35,557 nt of DNA from positions 1 to 35,557 of the forward strand of contig JADIMH010000068.1 of assembly GCA_017694885.1 (NCBI GenBank), read 5' to 3'. Numbering within the stretch: position 1 is the first letter of the stretch; every line of letters begins with the position of its first letter. The notes beneath the pieces are model-generated. The model made no database searches, was not told the DNA's origin, and saw nothing but the letters and a program-made list of their open reading frames with translations. Source of the DNA: Candidatus Cryptobacteroides faecipullorum. GTDB lineage: Bacteria; Bacteroidota; Bacteroidia; Bacteroidales; UBA932. Made by a program: the position numbers and the translations under genes. Shown here piece after piece: positions 1-8,158 of the stretch.

Positions 1-15
1 AAAAACTGCAAATAA

Positions 16-46
16 TTTGCATTATAAAAAAAAGTTCGTACATTTG
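16..46 (+). promoter_or_regulatory. Promoter of the initiator tRNA gene
   Basis: TTTG at 16-19 and TACATTTG at 39-46 are separated by 19 bp. This matches the Bacteroidota primary-sigma consensus (TTTG, 19-20 bp, TAnnTTTG) exactly. It ends 11 bp before the tRNA, so transcription would start at or just before the mature 5' end. Confidence 0.85.
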
Positions 47-57
47 CAGTCCAATAT

Positions 58-130
58 CGCGGGATAGAGCAGTTGGTAGCTCGTCGGGCTCATAACCCGG
101 AGGCCGGAGGTTCGAGTCCTCCTCCCGCTA
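58..130 (+). tRNA. Initiator tRNA-Met (CAU)
   Basis: A full cloverleaf folds: acceptor CGCGGGA / TCCCGCT, D arm with AGTTGGTAG, anticodon loop CTCATAA with anticodon CAT, and T arm GGAGG-TTCGAGT-CCTCC. Two features mark it as the initiator rather than the elongator: an unpaired 1-72 position (C opposite T) and the GGG/CCC run at the base of the anticodon stem. The discriminator is A130 and the CCA tail is not encoded. It sits between its own promoter and terminator as a single-gene unit. Confidence 0.93.
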
Positions 131-138
131 CTAAATAT

Positions 139-176
139 GCCGTAACTTTTTGATTGATAGAGTTACGGCTTTTTTT
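139..176 (+). terminator. Rho-independent terminator after tRNA-fMet
   Basis: A perfect 9-bp stem GCCGTAACT (139-147) / AGTTACGGC (161-169) with a 13-nt loop is followed directly by a run of T. It lies 8 bp beyond the tRNA and isolates it from the GH43 gene downstream. Confidence 0.85.
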
Positions 177-197
177 ATATTATAATTTGTCTGTCTG

Positions 198-1238
198 ATG
201 AAAAAAAAATCTGTATTCATTCTGGCAGCCATGGCGCTGCCTGCCCTTTCAATGCTTGCATGCCGCAGTACTGCGGCAAACGATGCCGGGCGAGATAATG
301 TTTATAACAATCCTGTCATAGCCAGGAGCGTTCCGGATCCGACCGTAATCCGAGACAGTGACGGTACATTCTATCTGTACGGAACGGAGGATACGCGCAA
401 CATACCTGTCTACAAGTCTTACGATCTGGTAAACTGGACTTTTGTCGGGACAGCCTTTACCGATGAGTCGAGACCGGCCTGGGACGGAGATCATAGTTTG
501 TGGGCTCCTGAAATAAGGTATATCGACGGCAAGTATGTGCTGTATTATTCCTGGGCCAAATGGGGCGATGAATGGGAGAGCAATGTAGGAGTCGCGGTTT
601 CCGCCTCTCCTTGCGGGCCGTTTAAAGACCTGGGATGCCTGATCGATGCCAATGCTCCTGATATTAATGTCAAGAATTCAATAGACCAGTTCTATATCGA
701 AGACAGCGGAAAGCATTATCTGTTCTGGGGAAGCTTCAGCGGAATATATGTGGTAGAACTTGAGAGCGACGGTCTGTCCGTAAAACGCAATGCAGACGGT
801 ATCCCGGTATTCAAGAAACAGGTCTGCGGCAACGCGTTCGAAGCTGTCAACATATATAAAAAAGGAAAGTATTATTATCTGTTCGCCTCTGTGGGATCTT
901 GCTGTAACGGTGCTAACAGTACATACATGACGGTAGCCGGCCGTTCAGAAAATATTCTCGGACCATATGTCGACAAAAGCGGCAAGGACATGCTGGATAA
1001 TGGATATGAGGTAATTATCAGAGGCAACGGCAATTGGGCAGGTCCCGGCCATAATTCGATTATCCAGACCGACGATTCGGGACAGGAATGGATACTGTAT
1101 CACGGATACAAACGTTCGGAGGCAGATAAAGGCAGGGTAGTGCTTCTGGATAAACTGCAGTGGAGCGAGGACGGCTGGCCATATGTCGAAGGCAATGTCC
1201 CTTCAACCGAATCCGTGCGCCCTGTCATTGACAGGTAG
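198..1238 (+). CDS. GH43 family glycoside hydrolase, arabinanase-like, secreted
   Basis: Predicted exported enzyme of 346 residues that likely cleaves alpha-1,5-arabinan or an arabinose-containing polysaccharide. The N-terminus is a signal peptide (MKKK, hydrophobic stretch to about residue 21); Cys22 in a weak lipobox (SMLAC) could make it a lipoprotein. Residues 38 to the end form a five-bladed GH43 propeller. The usual catalytic triad can be placed: Asp47 in PDPTV (base), Asp163 in NSIDQF (pKa modulator) and Glu215 in AFEAV (acid). LWAPEI (101-106), the SVGSCCNGANSTY segment and GHNSI (284-288) are features of the endo-arabinanase branch (GH43 subfamilies 4-6). There is no SusC/SusD pair, regulator or other glycosidase nearby, so this is not part of a recognisable polysaccharide utilization locus. 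The exact substrate is inference. Confidence 0.85.
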   Translation: MKKKSVFILAAMALPALSMLACRSTAANDAGRDNVYNNPVIARSVPDPTVIRDSDGTFYLYGTEDTRNIPVYKSYDLVNWTFVGTAFTDESRPAWDGDHSLWAPEIRYIDGKYVLYYSWAKWGDEWESNVGVAVSASPCGPFKDLGCLIDANAPDINVKNSIDQFYIEDSGKHYLFWGSFSGIYVVELESDGLSVKRNADGIPVFKKQVCGNAFEAVNIYKKGKYYYLFASVGSCCNGANSTYMTVAGRSENILGPYVDKSGKDMLDNGYEVIIRGNGNWAGPGHNSIIQTDDSGQEWILYHGYKRSEADKGRVVLLDKLQWSEDGWPYVEGNVPSTESVRPVIDR

Positions 1239-1290
1239 TGTTTCAATTTACAATCTGTTTCGGGAATCCTATCAGACCCTGTTATACGCG

Positions 1291-1320
1291 AACGGCCTCT
1301 GACGCACGTCAGAGGCCGTT
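1291..1320. repeat. Perfect 14-bp inverted repeat (hairpin)
   Basis: AACGGCCTCTGACG and its exact complement CGTCAGAGGCCGTT are separated by only CA. It lies 53 bp after the GH43 stop. Neither side has a clear T tract, so it may be a factor-dependent 3' end or mRNA-stabilising hairpin for the GH43 transcript. Confidence 0.5.
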
Positions 1321-1328
1321 CTGGATAC

Positions 1329-1352
1329 TAAAAAAGGCGGTATTGAACCGCC
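1329..1352 (-). terminator. Terminator of the tRNA-Lys operon
   Basis: Read on the minus strand, a GGCGGT-TCAATA-ACCGCC type hairpin (1352-1336) is followed by six T residues (1335-1330). It starts 4 bp beyond the 3' end of tRNA-Lys(CUU). Confidence 0.75.
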
Positions 1353-1356
1353 TTTG

Positions 1357-1429
1357 TGCTCCCTCAGGGGCTCGAACCCTGGACCCCAACATTAAGAGTG
1401 TCGTGCTCTACCAACTGAGCTAAGGAAGC
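1357..1429 (-). tRNA. tRNA-Lys (CUU)
   Basis: Minus-strand cloverleaf with acceptor GCTTCCT / AGGGAGC, D arm GCTC-AGTTGGTA-GAGC, anticodon loop CTCTTAA (anticodon CTT), T arm CAGGG-TTCGAGC-CCCTG and discriminator A. CCA is not encoded. It lies 34 bp downstream of a second lysine tRNA of different anticodon; both appear to be read from one promoter. Confidence 0.92.
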
Positions 1430-1463
1430 GTCATGAAGGCCGATCTTTCAGGCCGACTCTTCG

Positions 1464-1536
1464 TGATCCGTTTGGGATTCGAACCCAAGACCCCAACATT
1501 AAAAGTGTTGTGCTCTACCAGCTGAGCTAACGAATC
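1464..1536 (-). tRNA. tRNA-Lys (UUU)
   Basis: Minus-strand cloverleaf with acceptor GATTCGT / ACGGATC, D arm GCTC-AGCTGGTA-GAGC, anticodon loop CTTTTAA (anticodon TTT) and T arm TTGGG-TTCGAAT-CCCAA. CCA is not encoded. It is the first gene of the two-tRNA lysine unit. Together the pair reads AAA and AAG. Confidence 0.92.
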
Positions 1537-1585
1537 TTCCCGTCTTTCCGATTCATTAAACAAGGTGTTTTCTGAATTGGGATTG

Positions 1586-1617
1586 CAAAGGTATGTTTTT
1601 GTTGTTAAATATCCAAA
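1586..1617 (-). promoter_or_regulatory. Promoter of the tRNA-Lys pair
   Basis: On the minus strand TTTG (1617-1614), 20 bp, then TACCTTTG (1593-1586): an exact Bacteroidota promoter, 49 bp upstream of tRNA-Lys(UUU). Confidence 0.82.
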
Positions 1618-1655
1618 TATTTCATGGATTTTTATGAAATAATTTTTCAGATTCC

Positions 1656-2570
1656 CTATTTTCTGCCAGGGGAAACGATCATGAAAACTATGGCGGCCAT
1701 GGTAAGTATTATCCCTATCACTATATTCACTGTTATGCTTTCTCCGAAAGCCAACGCACCGACCAGGATTGCCGTGACCGGTTCGAAGACACCGAGTACC
1801 GATGCCTTGGTTGCACCTATTATCCTTGTGGCCATGGCAAGCGTTGCGGTAGAGACTATGGTCGGAAGAACGGCCAGGCCCAGAAGATTGAACCACGGCA
1901 TCGCTCCATGCAGGCCTGCCAGAAGCGGCACATGCGCCACAAGCGCATGCAGGGAAAAGATGGCGACTCCGGTCAGCAAAGCATAGAATGTCAGCATGGA
2001 GTTGGATATCCGGTGTACGGAACGGCTCCTGTTGACAATCACTATGAACATCGCATAGGAAAGGGCCGATGCGAACGAAAGGGCAAGCCCACGCCACTGA
2101 AGGGCATGCGTCCCGTCAGTCCTGCACAGGAAAAGCACTCCTATGAAAGTAGCTATTATCGACACCCATACCTGCCATGTCGGATAGACTTTCAGGAACA
2201 TCATTATCAGGGCCACCAGGACAGGATAAAGAAACACTATTGTCGTCGCCACTCCGGACGGAATATAATGATAAGCCTGAAAAAGCGTAAGGCTGCTGAG
2301 GGAAAACAGCAGTCCGAGCAAAAGCAGACGTCTGGCCTGATGCCATGTCACCCTGAAATCCTCTTTTCTCAGGAGCAGCCAGCCACCCAGAATAAGGACT
2401 GCAAGAAAATACCTGAAGAACAAAATAGTGTCCACTGACACGCCACCCTTCATCAAAGGTATGGCAAACAGAGGATTGAGCCCGTAAGTAACCCCTGTCA
2501 CTATCCCTGCCGCGTATCCCCAGAAGGGACCTGAAAATCCTGACGTCCCTGCTTTTGAAACCACTCCCAT
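1656..2570 (-). CDS. EamA-family drug/metabolite transporter
   Basis: Inner-membrane permease of 304 residues with about ten hydrophobic segments, arranged as two tandem EamA repeats (roughly residues 15-140 and 160-298). The second half carries the usual VLGVFEPVTAILVGALAFGE ending of the repeat. Substrate cannot be read from sequence; family members export metabolites, amino acids or nucleotide-sugar-like compounds. The gene is monocistronic: hisS lies 120 bp upstream on the same strand but a candidate promoter and an operator-like inverted repeat lie between them. It ends about 40 bp before the tRNA-Lys promoter. Confidence 0.85.
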   Translation of the reverse strand: MGVVSKAGTSGFSGPFWGYAAGIVTGVTYGLNPLFAIPLMKGGVSVDTILFFRYFLAVLILGGWLLLRKEDFRVTWHQARRLLLLGLLFSLSSLTLFQAYHYIPSGVATTIVFLYPVLVALIMMFLKVYPTWQVWVSIIATFIGVLFLCRTDGTHALQWRGLALSFASALSYAMFIVIVNRSRSVHRISNSMLTFYALLTGVAIFSLHALVAHVPLLAGLHGAMPWFNLLGLAVLPTIVSTATLAMATRIIGATKASVLGVFEPVTAILVGALAFGESITVNIVIGIILTMAAIVFMIVSPGRK

Positions 2571-2588
2571 AACTTAACGCCTGTACGA

Positions 2589-2622
2589 CAAATTTATTTG
2601 ATCCGATAAATATTCATCGGAT
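2589..2622 (-). promoter_or_regulatory. Candidate promoter and operator-like inverted repeat of the EamA gene
   Basis: A minus-strand -7 element TAAATTTG (2596-2589) fits the TAnnTTTG consensus. No clear -33 TTTG is present at the right distance. A perfect inverted repeat, ATCCGAT / ATCGGAT with an 8-nt spacer (2601-2622), covers the -33 region, which is where a repressor or activator would bind. That no regulator gene lies nearby weakens the case. Confidence 0.35.
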
Positions 2623-2636
2623 TCACATTATATATT

Positions 2637-2672
2637 AAGAGGAAGACCCGGTTCAGGCAGGATCTCCCTCTT
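2637..2672 (-). terminator. Imperfect hairpin after hisS
   Basis: AAGAGG (2637-2642) pairs with CCTCTT (2667-2672), with further interrupted pairing inside. It lies 19 bp beyond the hisS stop but has no strong T tract on the minus-strand 3' side, so its role as terminator is only suggested by position. Confidence 0.3.
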
Positions 2673-2690
2673 TATCATCTGATTAAACGG

Positions 2691-4100
2691 CTAACCTATA
2701 AACTCGAGCATCTGTCCGATATCCTCTTTAGGGAACGACTTCTGCTCCCCGGAAGAAAGGTTCTTTATATTCACCACGCCTGAGGCAGCTTCATCACCGC
2801 CGGTAATGGAAATGAACGGAATCGCCTTCTTGTCCGCATAGTCGAACTGCTTCTTGAGTTTCACCGCTTCCGGATAGATCTCGCATGCCACGCCTGCTTC
2901 ACGCAAAGCCTTCACCACTGGAAGGACATACCTCATTTCCTGACCTCCCATATTTGCGAACAGCACCCTGGTGGAAGAAGTCACCTCCTTCGGGAACTTG
3001 TCCAGACCTTTCAGCACATCGTAGATCCTGTCTGCGCCGAAGGAAATTCCCACCCCGGACATACCCGGCAGTCCGAAAATCCCGGTAAGGTTGTCATAAC
3101 GGCCGCCGCCGCAGATGCTTCCTATCTGGAAATCCTTGGCCTTGACCTCAAAAATGGCCCCTGTATAATAATTCAGTCCACGCGCAAGAGAAAGGTCTAT
3201 CTCCACCTCCTGGGAAACTCCGGCCGCATCGATAAGGCCGAAAAGCTCTTCCAGCTCGTCAAGACCTTTAAGGCCGGTCTGCGAAACTATGCCGGAAGCC
3301 GATTTCCCTCCCATAAGCTCCCTCATGACAGAGATCTTCTCCGCAGCGGTTCCTCTTAATTCCAGCACCGGCTCGATCACGGAAACGGCGGCATCGGTAA
3401 GCCCTTTTTCCTTCATTTCCGCTTCCACCGCCTCCAGACCGATCTTGTCGATCTTGTCGATGGCGACAGTGATGTCGATTACCTTGTCCGGAAAGCCGCA
3501 TATTTCGGCAAGACCTGTAAGTACCTTGCGGTTGTTGATCTTTATAAGCACACTGACATCGAAAAGACGGAACACCCTGTCGACTATCTGCACGAGCTCC
3601 AGCTCATTGACCAGAGACTCGGAACCTATGACATCCACATCGCACTGGTAGAACTCCCTGTAACGTCCTTTCTGTGGACGGTCAGCCCTCCATACAGGCT
3701 GTATCTGATATCTCTTGAACGGGAAGGCGATATCATTCTGATGCTGTACGACAAAGCGTGCGAACGGCACTGTCAGGTCATAACGCAGACCTTTTTCGCA
3801 TACCTTCAGCGAAAGAGCCTTGCTGTTGTACTGCCTCTCCCCTTCCGGCAGACGGAATTCCTCGAAGTCAATACCGGAGAACGCATCCCCCGAATTCAGA
3901 ATCCTGAAAAGGAGCTTGTCCCCTTCGTCACCGTACTTGCCCAGAAGAGTACTGAGGTTCTCCATTGACGGGGTCTCGATCGGGGCATAGCCATAAGTCT
4001 TGAATACCGACCTGATCGTATCGAATATATAGTTGCGGGCCGCCATCTCGGCAGGTCCGAAATCACGTGTTCCCTTAGGGATAGAAGGTTTCTGTGCCAT
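2691..4100 (-). CDS. hisS: Histidine--tRNA ligase
   Basis: Charges tRNA-His with histidine in the cytoplasm. The 469-residue protein is a class II synthetase with all expected signatures: N-terminal KGTRDFGP (9-16), motif 2 around [15 protein letters not shown] (138-152), the histidine-binding segment ARGLNYYTG (306-314), GGGRYDNL (331-338) and motif 3 [13 protein letters not shown] (349-361). An anticodon-binding domain follows from about residue 375. Length and start ([14 protein letters not shown]) fit Bacteroidota HisRS. It appears to be transcribed alone. A small perfect hairpin (CCGGAT-GT-ATCCGG, 4126-4139) sits 25 bp upstream of the ATG in the likely leader. Confidence 0.97.
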   Translation of the reverse strand: MAQKPSIPKGTRDFGPAEMAARNYIFDTIRSVFKTYGYAPIETPSMENLSTLLGKYGDEGDKLLFRILNSGDAFSGIDFEEFRLPEGERQYNSKALSLKVCEKGLRYDLTVPFARFVVQHQNDIAFPFKRYQIQPVWRADRPQKGRYREFYQCDVDVIGSESLVNELELVQIVDRVFRLFDVSVLIKINNRKVLTGLAEICGFPDKVIDITVAIDKIDKIGLEAVEAEMKEKGLTDAAVSVIEPVLELRGTAAEKISVMRELMGGKSASGIVSQTGLKGLDELEELFGLIDAAGVSQEVEIDLSLARGLNYYTGAIFEVKAKDFQIGSICGGGRYDNLTGIFGLPGMSGVGISFGADRIYDVLKGLDKFPKEVTSSTRVLFANMGGQEMRYVLPVVKALREAGVACEIYPEAVKLKKQFDYADKKAIPFISITGGDEAASGVVNIKNLSSGEQKSFPKEDIGQMLEFIG

Positions 4101-4400
4101 TTTAAATTAAATTAATGATAGTCCGCCGGATGTATCCGGTAAAAACCGCTGCGAATTTAATGAGAAACCGGGAGCAATGCAAATTACCGCCGAAATTCCG
4201 GTATGTCTTTCACCATCGGGCGGACACAGGCACAGTCTCAATTCCATACTCCGTGAGCCTCTCACAATCCGTATCGGCAACTCCTCCGAACCTTCCGGGA
4301 GGACGATTACCAAATCAAAAGACTTGAGAAAGCTACAGCAAAATCTGTTTTACAAACAGCCGGAATGTTTTGTGAACGACCAGATTCAGAAAAACAATAA
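4101..4400. other. Gene-free stretch between hisS and the fimbrial operon
   Basis: About 300 bp hold no convincing gene. Reading frames here start only at non-ATG codons or have no family likeness. The only structure seen is a perfect 6-bp hairpin with a 2-nt spacer (4126-4139) in the presumed hisS leader. A sequence close to the -7 consensus (minus strand GTAATTTGC, 4187-4179) is one base short of it. Confidence 0.5.
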
Positions 4401-4431
4401 CGGCAATCTGCGTTGTTTTTGCAGATTGCCG
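4391..4431 (-). terminator. Terminator of the fimbrial operon
   Basis: On the minus strand, an 11-bp perfect stem CGGCAATCTGC / GCAGATTGCCG (4431-4401, 9-nt loop) is followed by the T-rich run TTATTGTTTT (4400-4391). It begins 18 bp after the last fimbrillin stop. A competing pairing exists: AATAACGGCAA near 4395 can also pair with TTGCCGTTATT near 4441-4451, which overlaps the stop codon. Confidence 0.75.
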
Positions 4432-4449
4432 CGTATATGCTTGCCGTTA

Positions 4450-6039
4450 TTATTGTACCCCGTCCTGATATGAAGTGCCGTTGATGACCACGCCTTCCCA
4501 CGGGCCGGTGCCGGCTGTATTGAGGAAGGTCGGGGTAAAATTATAGGCACCTTTTCCTATTCGTTGCGGTGTCAGACTAAAACCAGGAGCCATACCGGGT
4601 TTCAGTTTGGATAAGAACCCTGCTTCATCCTCCGTAGTGATGGTAATACGCCCGGCCCGATAGGTGTCACCACTCCCTGAAAATAATTCAGATAGCGAGA
4701 ATCCGATGGCGGCAGCACCATATCCGCCACTTGCCGTCACATCGGAATCGGTGATGGTAATCTTGCCGATACTTGCAGTAGGTGAGTTGCTATTCCAATA
4801 ATTGCATCCCATGCCGATACCTGCCGCACACGGTCCTGCAGTAGCGACAATCACAGCGTCTTCTATCGTGATGTCGCCACATGCGCCATTGGTGGACGAA
4901 CCGATACCTGCCCCGGCTGTAGCGGAGCTCGTAGAACCAGTAGTACCTCCGTTGGCGGTCAGCACATCCGCTGTGCTGCTACCTTCTATCGTCACGGTTG
5001 CTCCGCCGGACACGGCGATACCGGTGTTATTACCGGAAAATACAGAATTGCCTTCTCCAATAACATATATCGTAGGCGTTCCGCCTGTGATGCTGATAGC
5101 CGGACCATCGCTAACATTGATGCTGGCACCTTTCAGATAAACGGTTGGACTTCCTCCTGTAATAGCAACAGGCTCATTGCGTGCCTCGCTCACCAGATAA
5201 TAACCGTCGCCGCTGATTTCGCCCTCAACAGGTTGCGCTTCGCCTACATCGATTTTTATCGTATGTACATGCCCAGGAGTAATGTCAACATCTGTTGTCA
5301 GTTTCGCCTGCACGAAGTTTTTGCCATCGCTGCTCACTCGGAAGGTGTTGTCCGCGTCCAAATAGCCTTTAAGCAAATTGGCTTCCCAATAGGTTTCATC
5401 GCCATAGGTGGCTTTCAGCATAGGGACATAGACATCAGTACCTATACGCCCGTTTGGAGTGCCTTGCTCGTTATTAGTTCCCTCATAGCTACGCACAGTG
5501 ACTGCTGTCACTTCATCTGCTTTTGTACCCTCCAATTTCACCCGCACCTTGGCAAGCTGATGGGTAAAGTTGAGGTTGATGGGTGTAGATTGATAGTTCC
5601 CGTTGCCTGTGGCTTTCAGCAGGTAGGTCAATCCTTGGTTTTGGTGGGTAAAGTCCAATTCTTCATTCAAGGGATACCACGCCGTGATGGTGGCTGGTTG
5701 TTTGTCTTTCCAATAAACCGGCTTTTCGGGGGTAACGCCCACAACCCAACCCTCTGCGTCTACATTCATCACATAGATGCCTGTTTCCTCATTATCACCG
5801 ATGCGCACTCCTATGCGGTCGCCGTCTGCCCATACGCTGCTCATCCCTTCCGTGCTTTCGGCAACCCGCGTCCACGGCTGTTCGCTCACCTCCGCCGTAA
5901 GTGTGACGCTGCCTATCTGCAACGGGTATTCGCCTTCGGGCAAAGCCGTGCTGTTCTCTGCCAGTTCGTCTTGCGAACAGGCGGAGAGCAGCAGTGCCGC
6001 CATCAGGCCTATTACTGTAAATGTTCTGTATCTTTTCAT
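4450..6039 (-). CDS. Fimbrillin-family lipoprotein with beta-solenoid-like tail, probable tip adhesin
   Basis: A 529-residue surface protein and last gene of the fimbrial operon. Residues 1-21 form a lipoprotein signal with lipobox LLSAC (Cys21). Residues about 40-270 resemble the fimbrillin/Mfa1-like N-domain (AWYPL.., FTHQLAKVRVKL, GHVHTIKIDVG). From about residue 280 the protein changes to Gly/Thr/Ile-rich repeats (ISITGGTPTIYVIGEGN, GAGIGSSTNGACGDITIEDA, GAAAIGFS) that look like a right-handed beta-solenoid of the kind seen in carbohydrate-binding or adhesive domains. The last position in the operon and extra C-terminal domain suggest a tip or minor subunit. The ligand is unknown. It starts 26 bp after the preceding gene. 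Confidence 0.75.
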   Translation of the reverse strand: MKRYRTFTVIGLMAALLLSACSQDELAENSTALPEGEYPLQIGSVTLTAEVSEQPWTRVAESTEGMSSVWADGDRIGVRIGDNEETGIYVMNVDAEGWVVGVTPEKPVYWKDKQPATITAWYPLNEELDFTHQNQGLTYLLKATGNGNYQSTPINLNFTHQLAKVRVKLEGTKADEVTAVTVRSYEGTNNEQGTPNGRIGTDVYVPMLKATYGDETYWEANLLKGYLDADNTFRVSSDGKNFVQAKLTTDVDITPGHVHTIKIDVGEAQPVEGEISGDGYYLVSEARNEPVAITGGSPTVYLKGASINVSDGPAISITGGTPTIYVIGEGNSVFSGNNTGIAVSGGATVTIEGSSTADVLTANGGTTGSTSSATAGAGIGSSTNGACGDITIEDAVIVATAGPCAAGIGMGCNYWNSNSPTASIGKITITDSDVTASGGYGAAAIGFSLSELFSGSGDTYRAGRITITTEDEAGFLSKLKPGMAPGFSLTPQRIGKGAYNFTPTFLNTAGTGPWEGVVINGTSYQDGVQ

Positions 6040-6065
6040 CTTGTCTGTTATTTATTCGTTCTATG

Positions 6066-7013
6066 TTAAGGCAGGACTACGGAGCCGGAGCCGCTGTTGC
6101 CGTCTGTCCAGGTAGTGCTTTGCGCTACCGATACTTCCAGGCCCTTGGCATCTACGGTGATGTTGAAGGTGTATTGGCACCCACTGTCAAATGAATTATT
6201 CACTATTGTCTGCAGACTAATTTCCCATACATATTGAACATCGTCTACTTGGATGATAATGTTTTTGTTATCCATTGTAACAGTTTGAGGCATGACAAGT
6301 GCTTCGTATGTGGCGAAATAGCCGGATGCCGCCTGATCGCATCTGTGGGGATGAACAATGGTTCCTGTTCCACCATCGTTATTTAAAATCAGTTCTTCAT
6401 AAATACCCAACTCAAGCTTACCATCGAGACGTATGTTATCCATCGTTACCTCGACATCAGTCGGAGAATAGTTTTGAAGGTAATCCGATTGACATATGTT
6501 GATTACAACTTTCGACAACAGGTGGCGGAAAGTGAGATAAGGATTTTGAAGTGTTACTTGACCGCTGGCATAGAGCAAGTCCTCATCCACCGGGATACCA
6601 TCACGCTGGTCGGCGGTCACCATCCATGAACCGCCCACCTGAGGCATTTTCTTGTCAACAGGATGCCAGGCGATAATGTCCTTCTCTTCATTGTTATAGT
6701 TCCACCAGATGGTGTTGGCTTCGTCTTCGGGTACCAGTTCGGCGGTGCTGTAGTCGGCGGCGGGAGTGACTGTGTATGTCTTCTTGCCTTCATCCGTCGA
6801 GGTTTCCGTGACGGCGATTTGGGTCACATCGGACCAGTCGCCGTCGAAGATGCCGCGTGTGTCGGGCGTGGCCGTCACTTGCAACCCTCCGGCATTCAAC
6901 ACCATAGGCACCCTTCCTTCGGGCAGGCTGCCGCCCGTATGCTCGTCTTGTGTGCAGGCGGTCATCAGGCTTGCCGCCAGCAGGGAGTATAGGATATGTC
7001 TCATCTTTCTCAT
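6066..7013 (-). CDS. Fimbrillin-family lipoprotein, probable minor fimbrial subunit
   Basis: A 315-residue protein from the chosen start (MRKMRHILYS); an in-frame ATG at 7082 would add 23 residues that do not look like a signal peptide. Lipobox SLMTAC gives the lipidated Cys. The body has the marks of fimbrillin/Mfa-like proteins: a conserved ...IIAWHPVD... strand, the DLLYA segment and FRHLLSKVVINI, where the donor-strand-accepting fold begins, and a YTFNITVDAKGLEVS C-terminal strand. These subunits are exported as lipoproteins, cleaved by an Arg-specific protease and polymerised outside the cell. A 132-bp gap with hairpins separates it from the previous fimbrillin. Confidence 0.75.
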   Translation of the reverse strand: MRKMRHILYSLLAASLMTACTQDEHTGGSLPEGRVPMVLNAGGLQVTATPDTRGIFDGDWSDVTQIAVTETSTDEGKKTYTVTPAADYSTAELVPEDEANTIWWNYNNEEKDIIAWHPVDKKMPQVGGSWMVTADQRDGIPVDEDLLYASGQVTLQNPYLTFRHLLSKVVINICQSDYLQNYSPTDVEVTMDNIRLDGKLELGIYEELILNNDGGTGTIVHPHRCDQAASGYFATYEALVMPQTVTMDNKNIIIQVDDVQYVWEISLQTIVNNSFDSGCQYTFNITVDAKGLEVSVAQSTTWTDGNSGSGSVVLP

Positions 7014-7145
7014 CCTGTTTTGTCTTTTTAAATGTTCTGTTCCTTTTGTGCCGCCGGAGGGTGCGACCCCTCCGAGATACACCTTGATTCGGTATGTCTC
7101 CGGACTTACGCTATCTGTCCGGCGGCTCTCTGTCTGGACTCGTGC
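7014..7145. repeat. Structured gap between two fimbrillin genes
   Basis: Two hairpins occur here: CGGAGGG / CCCTCCG (7055-7061 with 7068-7074) and CCGGAC / GTCCGG (about 7100-7122). They could attenuate transcription between the first and second fimbrillin genes, setting a major-to-minor subunit ratio; this is inference. Confidence 0.4.
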
Positions 7146-8110
7146 CTATCGCATGGAGGCTGTACCATCGTAGTTGTATTCATCCCATCCAGTGATGAAA
7201 GCTGAAATATTCAGAGCGGTCAGATTGACTGTGATGGTGTAGGCATACGCATTGCCAGTCACAAGATCCGGCTGCGTATTGTCGTTCAAGGTACCAGTCA
7301 GGACACCTCCATCAGCCAAGGACACTCTGACGAACTGTACCGGTAGCTGCTGGGGTACGACAATGGCACTTCCGCTGAGGGCAGAACTTGTAGCCGTGAA
7401 TACATGAATGTCGGTTTCCGTGCCTGCGGCTACACCGATAGTGCCGGAAGCCATGGTGATGGTGGTGGTTGGCTTGACTCCCAAAAGTTCCACTTTAGCA
7501 CCGTCAAGGTCTGCATCTACCAGTCCGGCACCCGTTTTCAGAATGACGGTCACCTTGGAGAGCAGGTGGGTAAAGAAGAGTGGAATAGTTTGGTCAGTCC
7601 GTTCTACTTCATTTCCATTGTTTGCCTGACCGTACATCAGGTCGCTCAGCTTATAGTTCTTGTTTCGCTTTGGTCGGTCTGGATGGTGAAAGTGGTGTTG
7701 CTTTCCGCATCTGTGGCATATCCTCCTGTCGTGAATGTCTCACTGGAGGATGGATAGACGGCATGGATGGTCACGCCACTTCCGCTGGAAGGGAAATAAG
7801 GCTGTTCGCCGCTTGGCGGATTCAGGCTATTGCCTGTCGTTGCCTGGGTATAGACAATAGGCTGGGGATAGTCTGTACTGGGAGTGCCCGCTGTCGCTTC
7901 ATTGATGTACACATCAATCTTCTCGTTAGCGTCAAATGCCTCGTTTTGTATATCAGTAGCCGCACGGGTCACTTCCTGTACTTCAATGCCACTGCTCAGG
8001 CGCAGTTCCACCGGCCCGCCGTTCAGGTTCTCGTCGTCATTGCTGCAAGCCGCCAGGGTCAGCGCGGCTGCGGCGAATAACAGATACTTTTTCTTTATTG
8101 TCATTTTCAT
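7146..8110 (-). pseudogene. Fimbrillin-family lipoprotein split by a one-base frameshift
   Basis: The N-terminal part (8110-7646) has a lipoprotein signal (LTLAACSNDD) and a fimbrillin N-domain. It runs out of frame near 7660 and stops at 7646-7648. The C-terminal part continues in another frame from about 7658 to 7146 (LMYGQANNG, FFTHLLSKVTVIL, YTITVNLTALNISAFITGW). Adding one A to the AA (minus strand) at 7660-7661 restores a continuous frame reading SETKNYKLSDLMYGQ, which is what the family has at this point. The repaired protein would be about 321 residues, and its place after the FimB-like gene suggests the major subunit. As written, no full-length product can be made. A real mutation, a programmed or phase-variable shift and an assembly indel all remain possible. 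Confidence 0.8.
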
Positions 8111-8158
8111 CTGATGGTGATTTTTGTCAGTTTATCAAGTTGGTTAAAAGATATTGGT

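Noticed and set aside
1291..1320. Terminator of GH43 with certainty.
   Set aside because: The hairpin is perfect but has no T tract on either side, so it is listed only as an inverted repeat.
1238..1423. A 61-codon plus-strand ORF.
   Set aside because: It runs across a terminator and into tRNA-Lys(CUU) in antisense.
4107..4313. A minus-strand reading frame just upstream of hisS (LVIVLPEGSEELPIRIV..).
   Set aside because: Only a TTG start is available, it shows no recognisable family, and it ends 6 bp before hisS. It is probably leader sequence.
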